Shown: one piece after another, positions 45,735 to 58,000 of the stretch
Layout of the letters: every line of letters begins with the position of its first letter
Position numbering within the stretch: the first letter of the stretch is position 1
Assembly (NCBI GenBank): GCA_007258455.2
Contig: VDFB02193867.1
Span: 571,855,778-571,919,777, forward strand
Length of the DNA: 64,000 bases
Source of the DNA: Sequoia sempervirens
Lineage: Eukaryota > Streptophyta > Pinopsida > Cupressales > Cupressaceae
Reading direction: 5' to 3'
The notes under the pieces: generated by a model
Databases searched by the model: none
The model's input: the letters and a program-made list of their open reading frames with translations, nothing else
Told to the model about the DNA's origin: nothing
Translations under genes and position numbers: made by a program

Positions 45735-46980
45735 TTTAGCCCCCACTTTAGTGAGAGGATGAACTTGCTTGAAACTCACACTAAAGTAGACATTCAAGAG
45801 GAGTCCAATTGTACTGATGCAAATGGTATAGGATAACAAAGATTGAGGAAGCGGTCAAGCCCCCAAGATCCCAGATCCTAAGTCAAACCAACATAAGCAT
45901 AAAAGGACACACACAAGGTATATGATATGCGACATCAAGATATGTAAACATGAAATGTCAATGACTAAAGGAAGAAAGAAAAATAAAAAGAGGTGGATCA
46001 AGCCTTGACCATTTTTCCAACATGATTTGGATAAGATCTAAGTTGTTTTTCCAAAAAATGCATGCTCACTCTAAGGAAACAAAACTTCAGGCTGTCTGTT
46101 GGGTGAGTAATCCAAGAAGGTGAGACATATACTGCTGATATGTGCTCACACACACACACACGAGTGGCTAAAGGAAATTTATGCCCTCATTTGGCTTCCC
46201 ATCAAACCATACCAAAGTTATACCTCCTGATAACTTTGATAAGGCACCACACAAAAATGATCTTCGAGCTTCATGAGACAAGAAAAACTTCATATGCTTG
46301 GAGCTCATGAACAAAAAATGAACTTCAAGCTTCATGAGGCAAGAAAAAATTCATATGCTTGGAACTCATGAGAGAACAAGATGGCTCTACAGACATGCAA
46401 AGTGTGTTATGCAAGGTGGCCATATAACGAATAGTGTAGGGTGTGTTTAAAGGGATTTTGCTTAATTCATGCAAGGTCTCTTCTTAGGGAACATTGTGCC
46501 TAATGTCTCCAAGAGAGGAAAAGTCAAAGAAATATCACACTCTCAGAGGAAATCAAGCCCAAGGACACCACCAAGAAAAGGATGCATCATAAGAAGAATG
46601 AAATCACACAATGAAACATGAGTGTCAATGTATGCCCCCACTTTAAAGTGGTTGCTAACACCATTGTTGTGAGAAATTGATTTAAAGTAGAGGAATACAT
46701 GAGATCTTATTTGGAAATCCCTATGCCAAGTCATATGTTGTCGAGTCGAACTACATCACAAATGACTATGTCACATGCGAGCCAACTTAAGGCATGTCAT
46801 CTACATCCCAAGCTTGCTCTTATATTTACATGAAAGGTGATCAACTAGCCAAAAGAGGCAATGACAAGTGATATACAAGGACAAGGCTACCTAACTCCTC
46901 GCCACCACTTATTTCAGGGAAAGGATGAGCCGAATAGGATGAAAATAAGTTTCAATTAGAGGAATTAGGTGCTTCAACAC
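45735..46980 (-). mobile_element. E1 internal 3' region with polypurine stem-loop
   Basis: The minus strand reads CTCACTAAAGTGGGGGCTAA directly before LTR-E1, a polypurine tract. The tract is one arm of an inverted repeat (ACTTTAGTGAG..CTCACACTAAAGT, about 45,747-45,790). Further in, 46,440-46,530 and 46,630-46,740 match 53,490-53,570 and 60,095-60,240, so this is shared internal sequence of one element family. No coding frame; includes a (CA)n run at 46,148-46,163. Confidence 0.65.
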
Positions 46981-47600
46981 AAGGAAGAGCACTATAGTCC
47001 CTAAGATGTTGAATTTTGTTACTCAAAGCCTTACATTCGTTAGTAAAATGACCATGAACTCTATTATATGCACAAAATGAAGTAATAAAATTTCTTTCGT
47101 GTTCTTAGAGGAACGGATATCAAACAATCTTGGAGGATTCTTGACAAGATACCCTCTTGATTAATGGTAGAAGGTGTTCCTTTATTTTGCGACAAAGATA
47201 TCTCCTACTTAGCACATGGTGCCATACCTACACAAGACTCATTAGATTGCGAGATTTTTTTCTCTCCTTTACAGGAGGGTGTAAAATCTAATGAATTCAA
47301 ATCACTAGTGTTTTGCATGATGACATTAACATTAAGCAAATATTTCATTGTTTCTTTCAAAGGATAACAATCAAGACCACTAGTGTGTATCAATTCAGGA
47401 TGCACTAATGTTAAAGTTGGCTTAGAGGAATCTTTGTAATAGTGTTTATATTGAGTGAAGGTTTGTTTATTTCTATCAAAGGACAATAACCAAGACCATG
47501 AGTTGTTTCTTGCGTGTTAGGCTTTATAGGGTTACAAATACCTTGTTCTCTAGCACCACATCCATTTCCACTATACCCAAGTTGTTTCATAAGCTCATAA
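46981..47600 (-). pseudogene. gypsy Gag zinc-finger remnant
   Basis: The minus strand gives FCAYNRVHGHFTNECKALSN then KIQHLRDYSALPC (about 46,990-47,085). This is the C-x2-(H)-x4-GH-x4-C finger and following helix of a plant Ty3/gypsy Gag, with the first His now Asn. Upstream is GYLVKNPPRLFDIR. The frame at 47,205-47,486 (SLDFTPSCKGEKK) repeats a motif of the preceding segment. It lies downstream of the protease, which is the reverse of the usual gag-pol order. Confidence 0.6.
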
Positions 47601-48240
47601 CCTTTTCCATAATTTTTTTCATTTCTTTTGGATTCGGTGGTTGCTTATAATTAAGTTCATAAAATTTTGTTGTGTAATTTGTTTTCTTTTGTTATAAGGT
47701 GGTGAGGTGGCTGCTTTCGAAGGGTCATCCGAATTTTGTGTTGATATTACCACTTTTTCTTTTCCCTTTCCAAAGTCTTTGTTTATGATCTTGTATTCTC
47801 CCATGAATGTTGGTGTGAAATCTAAGGAACCCCAATCATCTTCTAATAGTTTTGTGATTTTCTCAATATGTTTTTCTTTGTCTTTTTTTTGCACATGTTC
47901 CACTTGTGTAGTTGGTGTGAATGTCTTCAAAGGATTATCTTTATTTTTCTTGAGTTGTAAAACACTCTAAGGCTCATTATCAACATCCAATGTGTACACT
48001 TTGTTGTTTTAGACATACTTCATTTTATGATGAAGAGTAGAAGGAACCCTATTCATTGCATGAATCCACAGTCTGCCTAAAAGGAGATTGTATGAAAGAT
48101 CATGAGGCATAATATGGATCAGTGTTTCTAATGTGGCCTTTCCAGCTATGATAGGCAAAGTGATCACACCAAGCAGTTGTCTTCCCACATTATCAAACAC
48201 TACACACATTAAGAGTGGAGCCATTGTCTACAAGGGTTAT
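47601..48240 (-). pseudogene. gypsy aspartic protease
   Basis: TLVDNGSTLNVCS (catalytic Asp at about 48,221-48,229), GRQLLGVITLPIIAGKATLE and YNLLLGRLWIHAMNRVPSTL match the retroviral-type protease domain of plant Ty3/gypsy polyproteins (VDNGS..LLGRPWIH..PSTLHQ). About 20 residues between VDNGS and the FDN block appear to be deleted. Below it, SLDFTPTFMGEYKI and related sequence occur twice. No RT follows. Confidence 0.82.
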
Positions 48241-49566
48241 TTTTATTCATGTTTGATTATATTTAGCTATTATCATAAAAGCATCACATTGTTTTTGCAC
48301 TTCCAAAGGAGGGAGCTCACTTTGGTGGAAAATAATGTTGACATTTATTCCTTGAATTAGGGATGCTATGTCATTTGGTTGCACGTTAGAAGGGATAGAA
48401 ACTTGTTGCAAGGTTGTTTGAAGCATAGCGTGATAATTAGGTGAATTCTGAATTAGGTCCCATAGGGATTTCTTTGTAGGATTATTCTTAATTTGTTCAA
48501 CAAGATCATACTCCTTCCCACTATGCGAAGGAAAATGAGGAGGACCAGGTAAGATAGGATTATGCAATGGGAGGGATGTTGAAGGTGTTTGTCTTGGTTG
48601 TAGATTGTTTCTAGTGTTATATCTATGAGAAATGGTGTTCATTTTAGGTGGGTAAAGGATAAGTTCAGGTTTTTTTTGAGTTTGTGGTTTGTGTGAAGGT
48701 GGGTAAAAGATTAGAGGATTCTTAGGATGCCCCATGAGGTATGTAGGAGGTCCAATAGTCAAGAGGGATCTAATGGAAAATTGCACATTCATAACCTCAG
48801 TGGTCTTGGTTTGATATATTTCTAATAAATGGATATCTAGAATAACCTTTTTACCATCACTTAAGGAAGCTACATTACTATTGTTGTCATTTTCTTGCAC
48901 CATGATATTCTCCCTAGGAGGAGAGCTGTTAGGAGAACTACAAACCAAATGTTCTCAACATTCAATGATTGGTTCTTCCAAAATGACTTCATCACAAGTA
49001 GGGGAATGATCTATGGTTGAATTGTCTTGCTCAATAAGGGTTTCCTTAGGTGAAGAGAGAAAAATAAGATTCTCATGACTTTCATTGATCAAGGTATCTT
49101 CTTCACAACTAGGAGAGATACCAAGAGAAGCACAAGTACGATTTTCATGATCATTTATGATTTCATTCCTTTGTTCCCTAATGTCTTCCAAAATAGGATA
49201 GGTAGGCGAAGGATCATAAAGAGGGTTTTTATAGACCTTAAATATTTGATCATCTAACACCAACATATCCTCATCATTTACAATCTCATTCTCTTCCACT
49301 AAATCATTCTCACAAGCAAAGGGAGAATGGAAATTAGGTATGGTGATGTTTAAAAATGTTTCTATGATTTCATTCTCTTGTGCTATGATATCTTCCAATG
49401 TAGGGGAGTTAATATAAGAGGAGATTTCAACAATGTCATTATTCTCCATGAGTGCATATTCTAACACCAAAATACCTTCATCACATGTAGGAGAGGTATT
49501 AGGAGAAGAGAAACTATGATCATCAAGATTGTCTATGTTTGTATTCTCTTCTATCACATCATCCAC
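48241..49566 (-). pseudogene. gypsy polyprotein, acidic and pre-protease region
   Basis: One frame of about 440 codons with a single stop near 48,950. The first 200 residues are acidic and built of repeated ENEI, SPTCDE and SPSCEE words. The C-terminal 90 residues read YDLVEQIKNNPTKKSLWDLI then QSELPPLEVQKQCDAFMI, the conserved segment that precedes protease in this gypsy group. The repeated acidic part is not typical Gag and its role is unknown. Confidence 0.7.
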
Positions 49567-50065
49567 ACAAATAGGAGAGATAGGAGGGCGTGTAAATTTA
49601 AGGTAAGTGTCAACATTTTCAATCTATTGCACTAAGAGACTCTCATAACTAGGGAATGTATTGAGTGAATGACGAACATGCTTATTGACTAACTTTTTCT
49701 TTGCAAACTCCATTGTTTAGTTTTGAATTTGTGACACCTTTGGGTCTAAGCTGCTAGAATTTTTTTTATGTGGGAGTGTTGTATGAGAATTTTGTTCTTT
49801 GGTGGCTATTTTTTGTGCCTCCACACTCACGCCCCATTTTTTTCTTTTTGGAAATAAATGGGGACCCCTCTTTTTTTGTCTTTTTGGTGTTGTGTCTTTT
49901 CCCCCCTTTCCTTTTTTCTTTTCCTTTTTTTCCTTTGTTTCTTTTCTTTTGCTCTGTTTATCTTTTCAGAGGTTGAGTGTTGGACATCCAGTGAAGGGTA
50001 TACCTTCCTTGCTAAGTCTGACCCCCAACTTTTCCTCGTGTCTTTCCGGTCATCGTTAGGCACCA
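49567..50065 (-). other. Leader with probable primer binding site
   Basis: The minus strand reads TGGTGCCTAACGATGACCGG at 50,046-50,065, resembling the TGGCGCC-type gypsy primer sites, directly after an LTR-like end TTGAAACA. Downstream is a very purine-rich, basic-coding stretch (KKQRKKRKRKKERG in one frame), opposite a T-rich strand. It could be leader or the start of gag. Confidence 0.5.
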
Positions 50066-51202
50066 TGTTTCAACTTTACCAGTTACTCAGATGCTCCATT
50101 GGAAAAGTATGATGGTACATGTCATTTGGTGTGCATGTCAAATAAATCTTATCAGCCAAATAGAATGAGAATTTGAATTAAATGATAAGCACCATCGAGA
50201 GTTAATGCCACTAACCCACTAGTGCACCATTAATGAAGTTAAATGAAGGGTTATTAACTAAAACTTCATTCCTTTTTTCATTTGTCTTTTTTCAAAGAGC
50301 ACTGCAATCCTTCACCATTATTCTTGAGGAAAATTGGTTTGTGTTTTAGTGTGAGTGAGTGTGTACGGTTGGATTCACTAGATTGGGTTCTCATCTGTGT
50401 AGTGTTCTTCTAGCTTCATGTTGTTTGTGTGCTTGTCTTTGCTTGTTTGGCTTGTGTTCTCTTGGTTCGTGTTCATTTTAGTTGTCATTTTCTTCATTCT
50501 TGTCCTTCATCCTTTGTCCTCCTAAGTGCATCTCATAATATCTAGGTTGGTCAATTTTTCCTTTGACTTGTGAATTTCTCCATTCAGTTGGCTGATATGG
50601 TTAGTCTTCATTTTGGGTTGATGGGTTTGTTTGTTTGTAGTTTGGTTTTGTTTCTTTTTGTGTTTTTGTTCATGTGTTTTTTCTTTTTGGTTCTTAGTCT
50701 AGTTTTGGCATTCATCTATTATTTTTTTATTTTTCTCCATTTTGTTTTCTCTCTCACCATTTTTCTTAGCTCTTTTTCCCACTAGATCATGTGTCCCATT
50801 GGTGCGTTGATCAATGGTTCTTGTGACATCATCAAGTGTCAGACATTGGAGTTCCTTGTGAAATTCCCTTGGTCATTTTAATGGTTCAAGATTCGATAAT
50901 TATTAGGCTTCAACCTTCATTGTTTCCTCTTACTCCCTACTCAAAGTTGTTTGCATAAGGTATGTAGTAGCTCCTGACCCCTGATCATGCCTTAGAAGAA
51001 AATTTAAATGCCTTCAAATTTTGGCCTTCAAGGATATCCTTTAATGTCTTCCTTATAGAGGTGGAAGTGATAAGGGGTATGTTTCTCAATATTCGACAAA
51101 GATTTTTGAGAAAAAAGGTTAAGGCATGTAGGTCCAAAGTTTCCTTCCCATTGAAAGAGTATGATTTCCTTGTGTTTTGACTTGGATCCTTGCATTAGCA
51201 TT
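50066..51202 (-). mobile_element. Probable 5' LTR of the gypsy gag-protease remnant
   Basis: Non-coding block ending GTTGAAACA next to the primer-like site. No homologous partner LTR is visible: LTR-E1 at the other end of the remnant is unrelated. The remnant is therefore a composite of at least two elements. The upper limit is set by the end of LTR-C at 51,203. Confidence 0.4.
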
Positions 51203-51913
51203 TGTAAACAAAGATTTTGGCAACCCGAATGTTTTGTAATCCTTCTAGGGTTTTTCACCTAAAAGGAGATAATATTGGGGCCAAAATGCAATGTAAACAT
51301 TCAAAGATTGATGTGATGTGGGTGTAATGTGCCTAGATGAGATGATCTAAATGCATAAAACTAATGAAATAGATCAATTATTGAATGTAAATTAAGAAAT
51401 ATGAAGTGTTTGAAATCATAGTGATGTATGCAAACATGAACTAGAAACATAAACAAATGAAAACATAATTGAATGAAACTGATCGGGGTGCACTCAAAAA
51501 TTGAAAGAAGATTTGGGAAGATTCTAGAATGCTGCAAAATTCACTGTTGAATCCCACTAGGACTCATTCACCATAGATGGAGAATTAGTCCTATTTCTGG
51601 TAACTCTGCCAGAACAAGTTTCGGGTTGTCGGGAACACAAAACTTTAGAAAAAACATTTTCTTGCCTGACTGTGGGACTCATTCACCACTAATGGTGAAT
51701 CATTCCACCTACAAATTTCTAAAAAGTCAAAGGTCAAATATGTGGATCCTGGTCTACAATTTTCTGCCTTACAACTTGCCAAATCTGAATCTAGAAAATC
51801 TGACAGGAAAGTGATCTCCAAGCTCCAAATAGGGTTATGTTGACTTTGATGACTTTGATGAATTTGCAACACCTTTTTAACACCTTTCTCCTTGAAAAAT
51901 CTTCCTACAAGAC

Positions 51914-52067
51914 CTACAAACACACATGCAAAGAGGGGAAAAAGGGTTAAGGGTTAGAGTATAGGGGTTTGCCTTGGTCAAACCCCACTTTGGTAATTAA
52001 ACCCTTGATAATGAAATGGAATAAGAAGAGAATGATAAATAAAGAACATGAAATGTCATAAACTTAC
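51914..52067 (-). other. GT-AG intron-like segment in LTR-C
   Basis: 154 bp. Donor CAAGGGTTTG/GTAAGTTT and acceptor TGTGTTTGTAG/GTCTTG, with the stem-loop GGTTTGACCAAGGCAAACC inside (51,964-51,986). LTR-B has the two flanking sequences joined directly (CAAGGGTTTG then GTCTTGTAGG at 3,237/3,238) with nothing between. This is what splicing of this exact segment would give. Confidence 0.75.
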
Positions 52068-52215
52068 CAAACCCTTGATGATGAAGTCTAAAGATATGTC
52101 AATGGTTGCTCCAAGATGCTTGATAACTGCTTGATTGAATGATGTTATGATGCTTAGATGGATTGAATGCATGAATGAATGGGTGAATGGGGGTTAAAAT
52201 GAATAGAAAATCATG

Positions 52216-52223
52216 TATTTATA
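52216..52223 (-). promoter_or_regulatory. TATA box of LTR-C
   Basis: The minus strand reads TATAAATA in TATGTATAAATACATG, about 110 bp after the U3 palindrome and about 150 bp before the intron-like donor. Confidence 0.5.
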
Positions 52224-52810
52224 CATAATTATGCCCTAATTTCCCAAAAATACAACATCATAGGCCGACCTTAGGTCTTGAGGAATAAAAAACCGCCAGT
52301 ATTTTGAATTAATTTTGATTTTTATGCCAAGAGGGACTCATACGCCCCTAGTGGCGAATGGGTCCCACTCAAGGCATGTGAATGAGTGTTGGAAATTATA
52401 TTGTATTAAATGATTTTTGTTAGGTTTGTATTAAAAAATACACTTAATTAAGGTCTACAACTGCATAAAGGGGCCAAATAAAGCATAAGAAAGGTGTATT
52501 TGTTGATGATAAGAATAAAAAATCATGAAAGTTTGTTACAAGACTTTACAACACTTTAGAATAAGACTTGGTAAGTGATAAAAAGAGGGTATATAGGTGA
52601 ATTATAATAAGAAGAGTCTAGAAAAGTGTGAAAATGTATCACAACACTTTTATAGGACATCATAAAGTCTTAATGATTCATAAAGATTCAAGACCTAATG
52701 TGAATGTGTGGGTCACATTACAACATTAAATCAAGGTGGAATCAAGACAAATAAGCACAAGGAGGGAAAAAACAAGAAAAAGTAAAAGGGTTACTTTTTC
52801 TGTGTCCACA

Positions 52811-53900
52811 GTTAGCCCCCACTTTAGTGAGAGGATGAACTTTCTTCAAACTCACACTAAAGTAGAGCAATGCATCTTAGGAGAGATTTGAATGCACTAA
52901 TGCTTGGTAAGATGAGACAACAACAATCAAGAGGGATGATCAAGCCCCCAGGATGAAGATCCCATGACAAACCAATCATAAGCACAAAGGAACACACATG
53001 AAAATGATGAAAAAAGAATGAAGGAAAGTCCGATCAAGCTTCAATCATTTGTCCAGCCCGTTGTGGATTAGATCTAGACTTGTCATACTCACTCTAGAGT
53101 GACAAAACTAATGGTTGTTCATCAAGTGAGAAGGCCCAAATATACTCAATCTGGGGCCACAAAATTTTTGGTTATCTACAGGGTGAGAAATCCACAACAT
53201 ACTCAATCTGGGTCCATAAAAATTTTGGTTGTTCACGAGGTGAGAAATCCACAAGGTGGTTATGGGGAAAAGTCATGCCTCAGAATGGGATTCCCACTCA
53301 ACCATACTAAAGTTATACCTCCTGATAAATTTAATAAGGTGCCACAAAGAAAAATGCCATTTCGTGCTTCATGTGACAAGAAAAGCTTTGTATGCTTAGG
53401 ATTCATGAACAAATGCAATGGCACCATAGGCATGCAAGTTGCATTATGCAAGGTGGCCATGTAAATGCAAAATGCAACATGAAAAAGAATGTTCAAATGA
53501 GTCTTGCTTAGTTCATGCGAGGTCTTAACTTAGGGAAAATTGTGTCTAATGTCTCCAAGAGAGGACCAATCAAAGAATAAAATATTCGCAACTTAGGGGA
53601 TGCAGTGCATCACATTAGACCACTAAGAGGAATGTAATATGCTAAGATAGATCGCATTTATGAAGGAAATCACACCCAATTGTTGACAATGATTTCACTC
53701 ACATCAAGCAGCTTGTATAGATTCTCCATAGACAAAACTGTGAAAAGCCTACCTTTCTTGAAATATATGAAACAAAGACAACCTAAGAAAAGATCATGCA
53801 TTCATAGAACATAGATTGACTTTTGTTTAATCCCAAGTCTCTGTAAACTAGGTCACGATTGCACTAAACATAGCTCTTGGGTAATGATGTGACAATTTTT
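52811..53900 (-). mobile_element. Internal 3' region of the LTR-C element
   Basis: Begins with the polypurine tract CACTAAAGTGGGGGCTAAC and the same inverted repeat (ACTTTAGTGAG..CTCACACTAAAGT) as E1. The word TACTCAATCTGGG with its surroundings repeats two to three times at 53,130-53,240. 53,490-53,570 matches 46,440-46,530. No coding frame. The continuation appears at 59,951-61,802, so 53,900-59,950 is probably a nested insertion. Confidence 0.6.
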
Positions 53901-55013
53901 TGCTGTTAATTTCAAGGGAATATGGTTATTTCTAGTCTTATTAAGGGTCATTAACATTTCGCATAAGAAAAATAATTCAAATCTTACCATCAAATAACAT
54001 CATAAAATCAAAAGATTTATCATAATATTGCATGAATAAAACGAACCCTTTGCTATCACTTAAGTAAATTTAGCATTAAATATTCAGCGATATCATGGAA
54101 AATAAAAGATTTTTAATGAAACAATTTCCATTCATTTTGTATATTCCTTTTTTGTTTTAAAACATTTTCAAAATTATAAGCATCTAATATAAAACAAAAC
54201 ATAAAAATTTCTCCCGGTTATTCTCCATGGATGCCCCAAAGAATCAATTGAAATAGAGCAAACCACTTTATACTTCACCAGATTGCTTCACAGCTATGTA
54301 TAAAACAATGCAAGCTTTTAAAGAGAGGGTTTCATTTATGGACACCAAATAGGTTTTGTATGCACCCTTAAATGGCGCAACATACAGTCTTTTGCAAGAA
54401 AACTTACAAAACCAACTACCAAAGATACTTAGATAGGTAGCTATCCATAAAACTCTAATATCAATTAATGTCTATGTGCATACAAAGTTTTACACCAGAA
54501 TGGTTCAGAAGACAGGAAAAAAGAACAAAACTCAAAAAAAAAAAAATTGCTCCTCTGACATCCATAAATTCTGAACTTAAAATAAAAATGTAAGAGGAGA
54601 TAGCCTTTTAGAGAAACAAGGCACCTCAAAAGTTCAACTTAAAAATATCTCAAAGAAATCAAAAACAAAAAATTAAAACATGTCACATGGCATATGCCAA
54701 CTATCATGAAGAACTTTCTAGAATGAGTCAAAGCTTTGACTTTATCCACATCAGCACTTTTCTCCATACTTCAACGTGAATACTTTATCTTCCTTGAGGC
54801 TACAAAATTTTCTTTGACATATTAGAACAAACAAGACATACCGGGACTGGGACCAACCTACAAAATCAACAATGAATAAATCTTGTTACTCCTCCGGTAT
54901 CCGGTATCTGGTTTTTTCTTCGTATCAACTTATGGCTCCATTTATGGATTTCTTCCTTCTTTCTTGGATTGATACTCCTGGAAAGCTTTCAATATGTGAT
55001 GCATGCATTCTTT
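53901..55013. other. Non-coding flank of the large unknown reading frame
   Basis: AT-rich. Contains a poly-A run (54,533-54,546) and the small tandem CCGGTATCCGGTATCTGG (54,896-54,913). The frame of the large unknown gene may continue to about 54,900 with stops. No LTR end was recognised. Confidence 0.4.
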
Positions 55014-58000
55014 TTAAATCCTTCTTATTGCTCTCCAGGTAAGTTTGAGCCTAACATATTCTTCAGTCACTTGAAGTAAGACCTCATTTTTCTGTGCCTT
55101 CTCTGTTTCATATTTAACTATAACATTCCTGCACTGTATTATTTCATCTATAACTTCCCTCATCAACAATTGAATAGGATCTCTATTTATTCTTTCTATC
55201 CAATCCTTGAAAGCTTTAGCTTCCTTCCTGTCCTGTCCCAAAGTTTGAAAATCAAAGCTTTGTCGTGACAATACTTCAATAAATTCTTTATTTTCTCTTA
55301 TCAAATTTTTGCAATCAATGGCGACCTTTTCAAATCCTTCAATGCATTGTACTAACATGTCACCTTCCCATTTCAATTGCTTCTTCCACTTTCCTGGCAA
55401 TGAAATTTCAGATTCTACTATTATATTATTTTGTATTAGCTCTTGGACATCTGTCTGCATGAGAATTTCCATATTTTGCCTTTCTTCAATGACTTGCTCT
55501 TGGTGAAGTTTACATTCATCTTCAAATCTTTTCAATTTCTTAGAATGACGATATACTTCCTTGTACATTTTTACTGCATCTGTGATAAATTAATCTCCCT
55601 GCTTTATCCAATATTCAATCCATTCTTCAAATATATTCATTTTATGATGAACTACATCAATAGCATCCACTTGCTCTTGTGACATTAGCACCAGGTGTTG
55701 GGGCAGTTTAGCTTGCTTTGGACTGGATAAAGTCAGTTATTTGATAAAATGATCCAATGTAGCAACCCGTTCTTTTAGTTCTCTTTTCTTTTGTTTGTAT
55801 TCATGTACTCTAGAAACAGTAGCATTCAAATTCACTTTTATTTCTTCTAATTCTTGTTGCCAAGAGGAGTGTCCAAGATTAATACTTGTGATTTTATATT
55901 CCTTAGGAATTATTTCATGTCTATCTTTGTCATTTGTTGGAGTAGCTATCTGGATGGTTTTGTTGCCATCTGCATTCTTCTGTATGACATGCTTTGCTTT
56001 TTCTCTGCGCCTAGGTTTAGGAGTATTCACTTCCTGTATGAAATTACTAAGGTTTAGAGGAAATATTTCCACTTCCATAGGAGAAGATAATTCCTTGATT
56101 AACCAATCAGGTGTATCATCATCTTGTTGTACCTTTATCACTCTTTCTTGTTTCTGCTTATTACTTGATTAAGGAATTTCATCTCCGTGACTTGCCATAT
56201 TTTGTGAAATGGGAATTTCTTTATTAATTTATGGTAGACTTAGGATTAATAGGATTTTTCACTGCCTCCTCTATTTGGGGACTTATATTTTCCTATCTAC
56301 CTAGATCTTCTGATTTTTCTCTCTGAATTTTTTCTCCTTCATTTACAGCTGCACCAGGATTCTCTTCATTTTCAATTCCATCTCCCGTGAATTGTGTAGC
56401 TTCTTCTTCATGAATTTTAGTTTCAATTTCAACATGGCCTTTTCCTAATTCACCAAAGGCCTGCGAGGGTTCCTTAACATTTTGCATATTCTCAAAAGAA
56501 AATTGAGAATCAAGGGTGTCTTCAACAACTCCCTTATCAACAAGATTTTTCTCTTCATTTCCCCTATCTCCATTTCAAGTATACTAGGATTCCCTGCCTC
56601 TGAGGCAAGTGTCCCTTGAATAAACTATTCTTCTTCAATGTTTATGGGATTAGAGCTTGTATCCTACACTTCTTCTATCACTAAGTGTAGTGAAGGTTTA
56701 TCTTTAGATTTCTTTTCTTTTATCTTCTCCCACATAGCACTCCATCTATCTTCTTGTTCTTTAATTTTAGTCTTATCTTCCTTAAAAATTTCTTCTAAAG
56801 CCACAGGAGTCCTGCCCAGTGCTTGCTTCATACTGGCCATATTAACTAGAGGGGGAGAAGTAAATAATGTTGCAACTCATTGAGATGCATATCTAGTCTG
56901 TGTACCAACATTTTCTATTACTCCAGTTCCTTCATCAACAATTATTCTAGTTCTCGTTCTGGTCATAGAAGAAGATGCACCTTTAGGTGTTGTTTTGGAC
57001 TTGTCTTTACTAGTCTCTGCATCTTTATGCTTTTTCTATAACTTTGTGGGAACTTCTTGTCTTGTTTCAGGGGTTCTTTTTTCAATTCTAACACCTGGAG
57101 TAACCTTACTAGTTTTTCTTTTCTTTTTGATAGGCTCTCCACTTTCGAAAGTAGTTTCATCTCTTTGCTTTCTTATTTTATCTTCTGAGTAGATGGGTTC
57201 AATTCCTCTTTCTCTTAAATCTTTACAAAAATCATCGATCCAGTGTTGGGTGTACCTTATGACTGGCCTAGTAAAATCATCAATTGATGTCATGTCTTCA
57301 TACTCAACACCTAGGTCTGGAATGGGTTCATCATATATCCTATCATTGTTATAAAATTGATTTAACACTTGGCCATCATCTTCCACTAGTTGGTCTGGGA
57401 TATCATAGAGTTTGAGCATTCAAGCAAACCCTAGAGTCATTCTTTCATACTTTTTCCTTCTGACCTCGTGTTCATCTTCACAATTAAGCCAATAATCTTC
57501 TAAATGATGTACGTGAGCATGATAACCAACTATAATTTTTTCAATATTTCCTCCAACATCATAATACATCGTCTGGAGTGGAAATTATTCAAAATTGTAA
57601 GTTCTTAGTTCCTCCTCACACAAATCAACCATCTTAATTGCACTGCACTTATAATCCCCTATTGTAATAGGAAATTTGAAAGAGGCCTTCTTATGAGCAT
57701 GGCTATAAAGAGCCTGGGATTATTTCAACTATCTAACTAATTCCAATCAAACAATTTTATCTGTAGGGTACCCGGGTAGCATGAATGGGTGTCCATCAAA
57801 TCCTTCCATTCCGATGTAGGAGTAATTCAAGAATTGTACGTACCATCCTCCCATAGGCTGAATGACACTTTGTGATTCTAGGGATAATCTCTTTGACTTA
57901 TCACCTTCCATTATTCTTAGCAATTTCATGGAAAACAAATCATTAATTTTTTTTTAATCACCTTTATACCCATGATTAGTGATTTGGGGTAAATGTGCAT

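Larger units (their letters stand above)
51203..52810 (-). mobile_element. LTR-C, gypsy-type LTR with intron-like segment
   Basis: 1,608 bp. On the minus strand it starts TGTGGACACAG at 52,810 directly after the polypurine tract and ends TTGTTTACA at 51,203. It is closest to LTR-B. In order it has a U3 palindrome (52,331-52,370), a TATA box (52,216-52,223), a leader of CATTCATT words, an intron-like segment (51,914-52,067), paired palindromes (51,672-51,708 and 51,558-51,594, 114 bp apart) and the AGGTGAAAAACCCTAG tail. It is the best-preserved member here. Confidence 0.85.

Noticed and set aside
49770..50112. Overlapping plus-strand frames rich in Phe and Leu, like a membrane protein
   Set aside because: They are the antisense of a purine-rich leader next to a primer site; Phe/Leu richness comes from the T-rich strand.
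51203..52810. LTR-C as the 5' LTR of the gypsy remnant at 45,735-50,065
   Set aside because: Its start (TGTGGACAC) and U3 differ from LTR-E1 (TGTAGTGTC), its upper side has a polypurine tract as for a 3' LTR, and no primer site follows its lower end.
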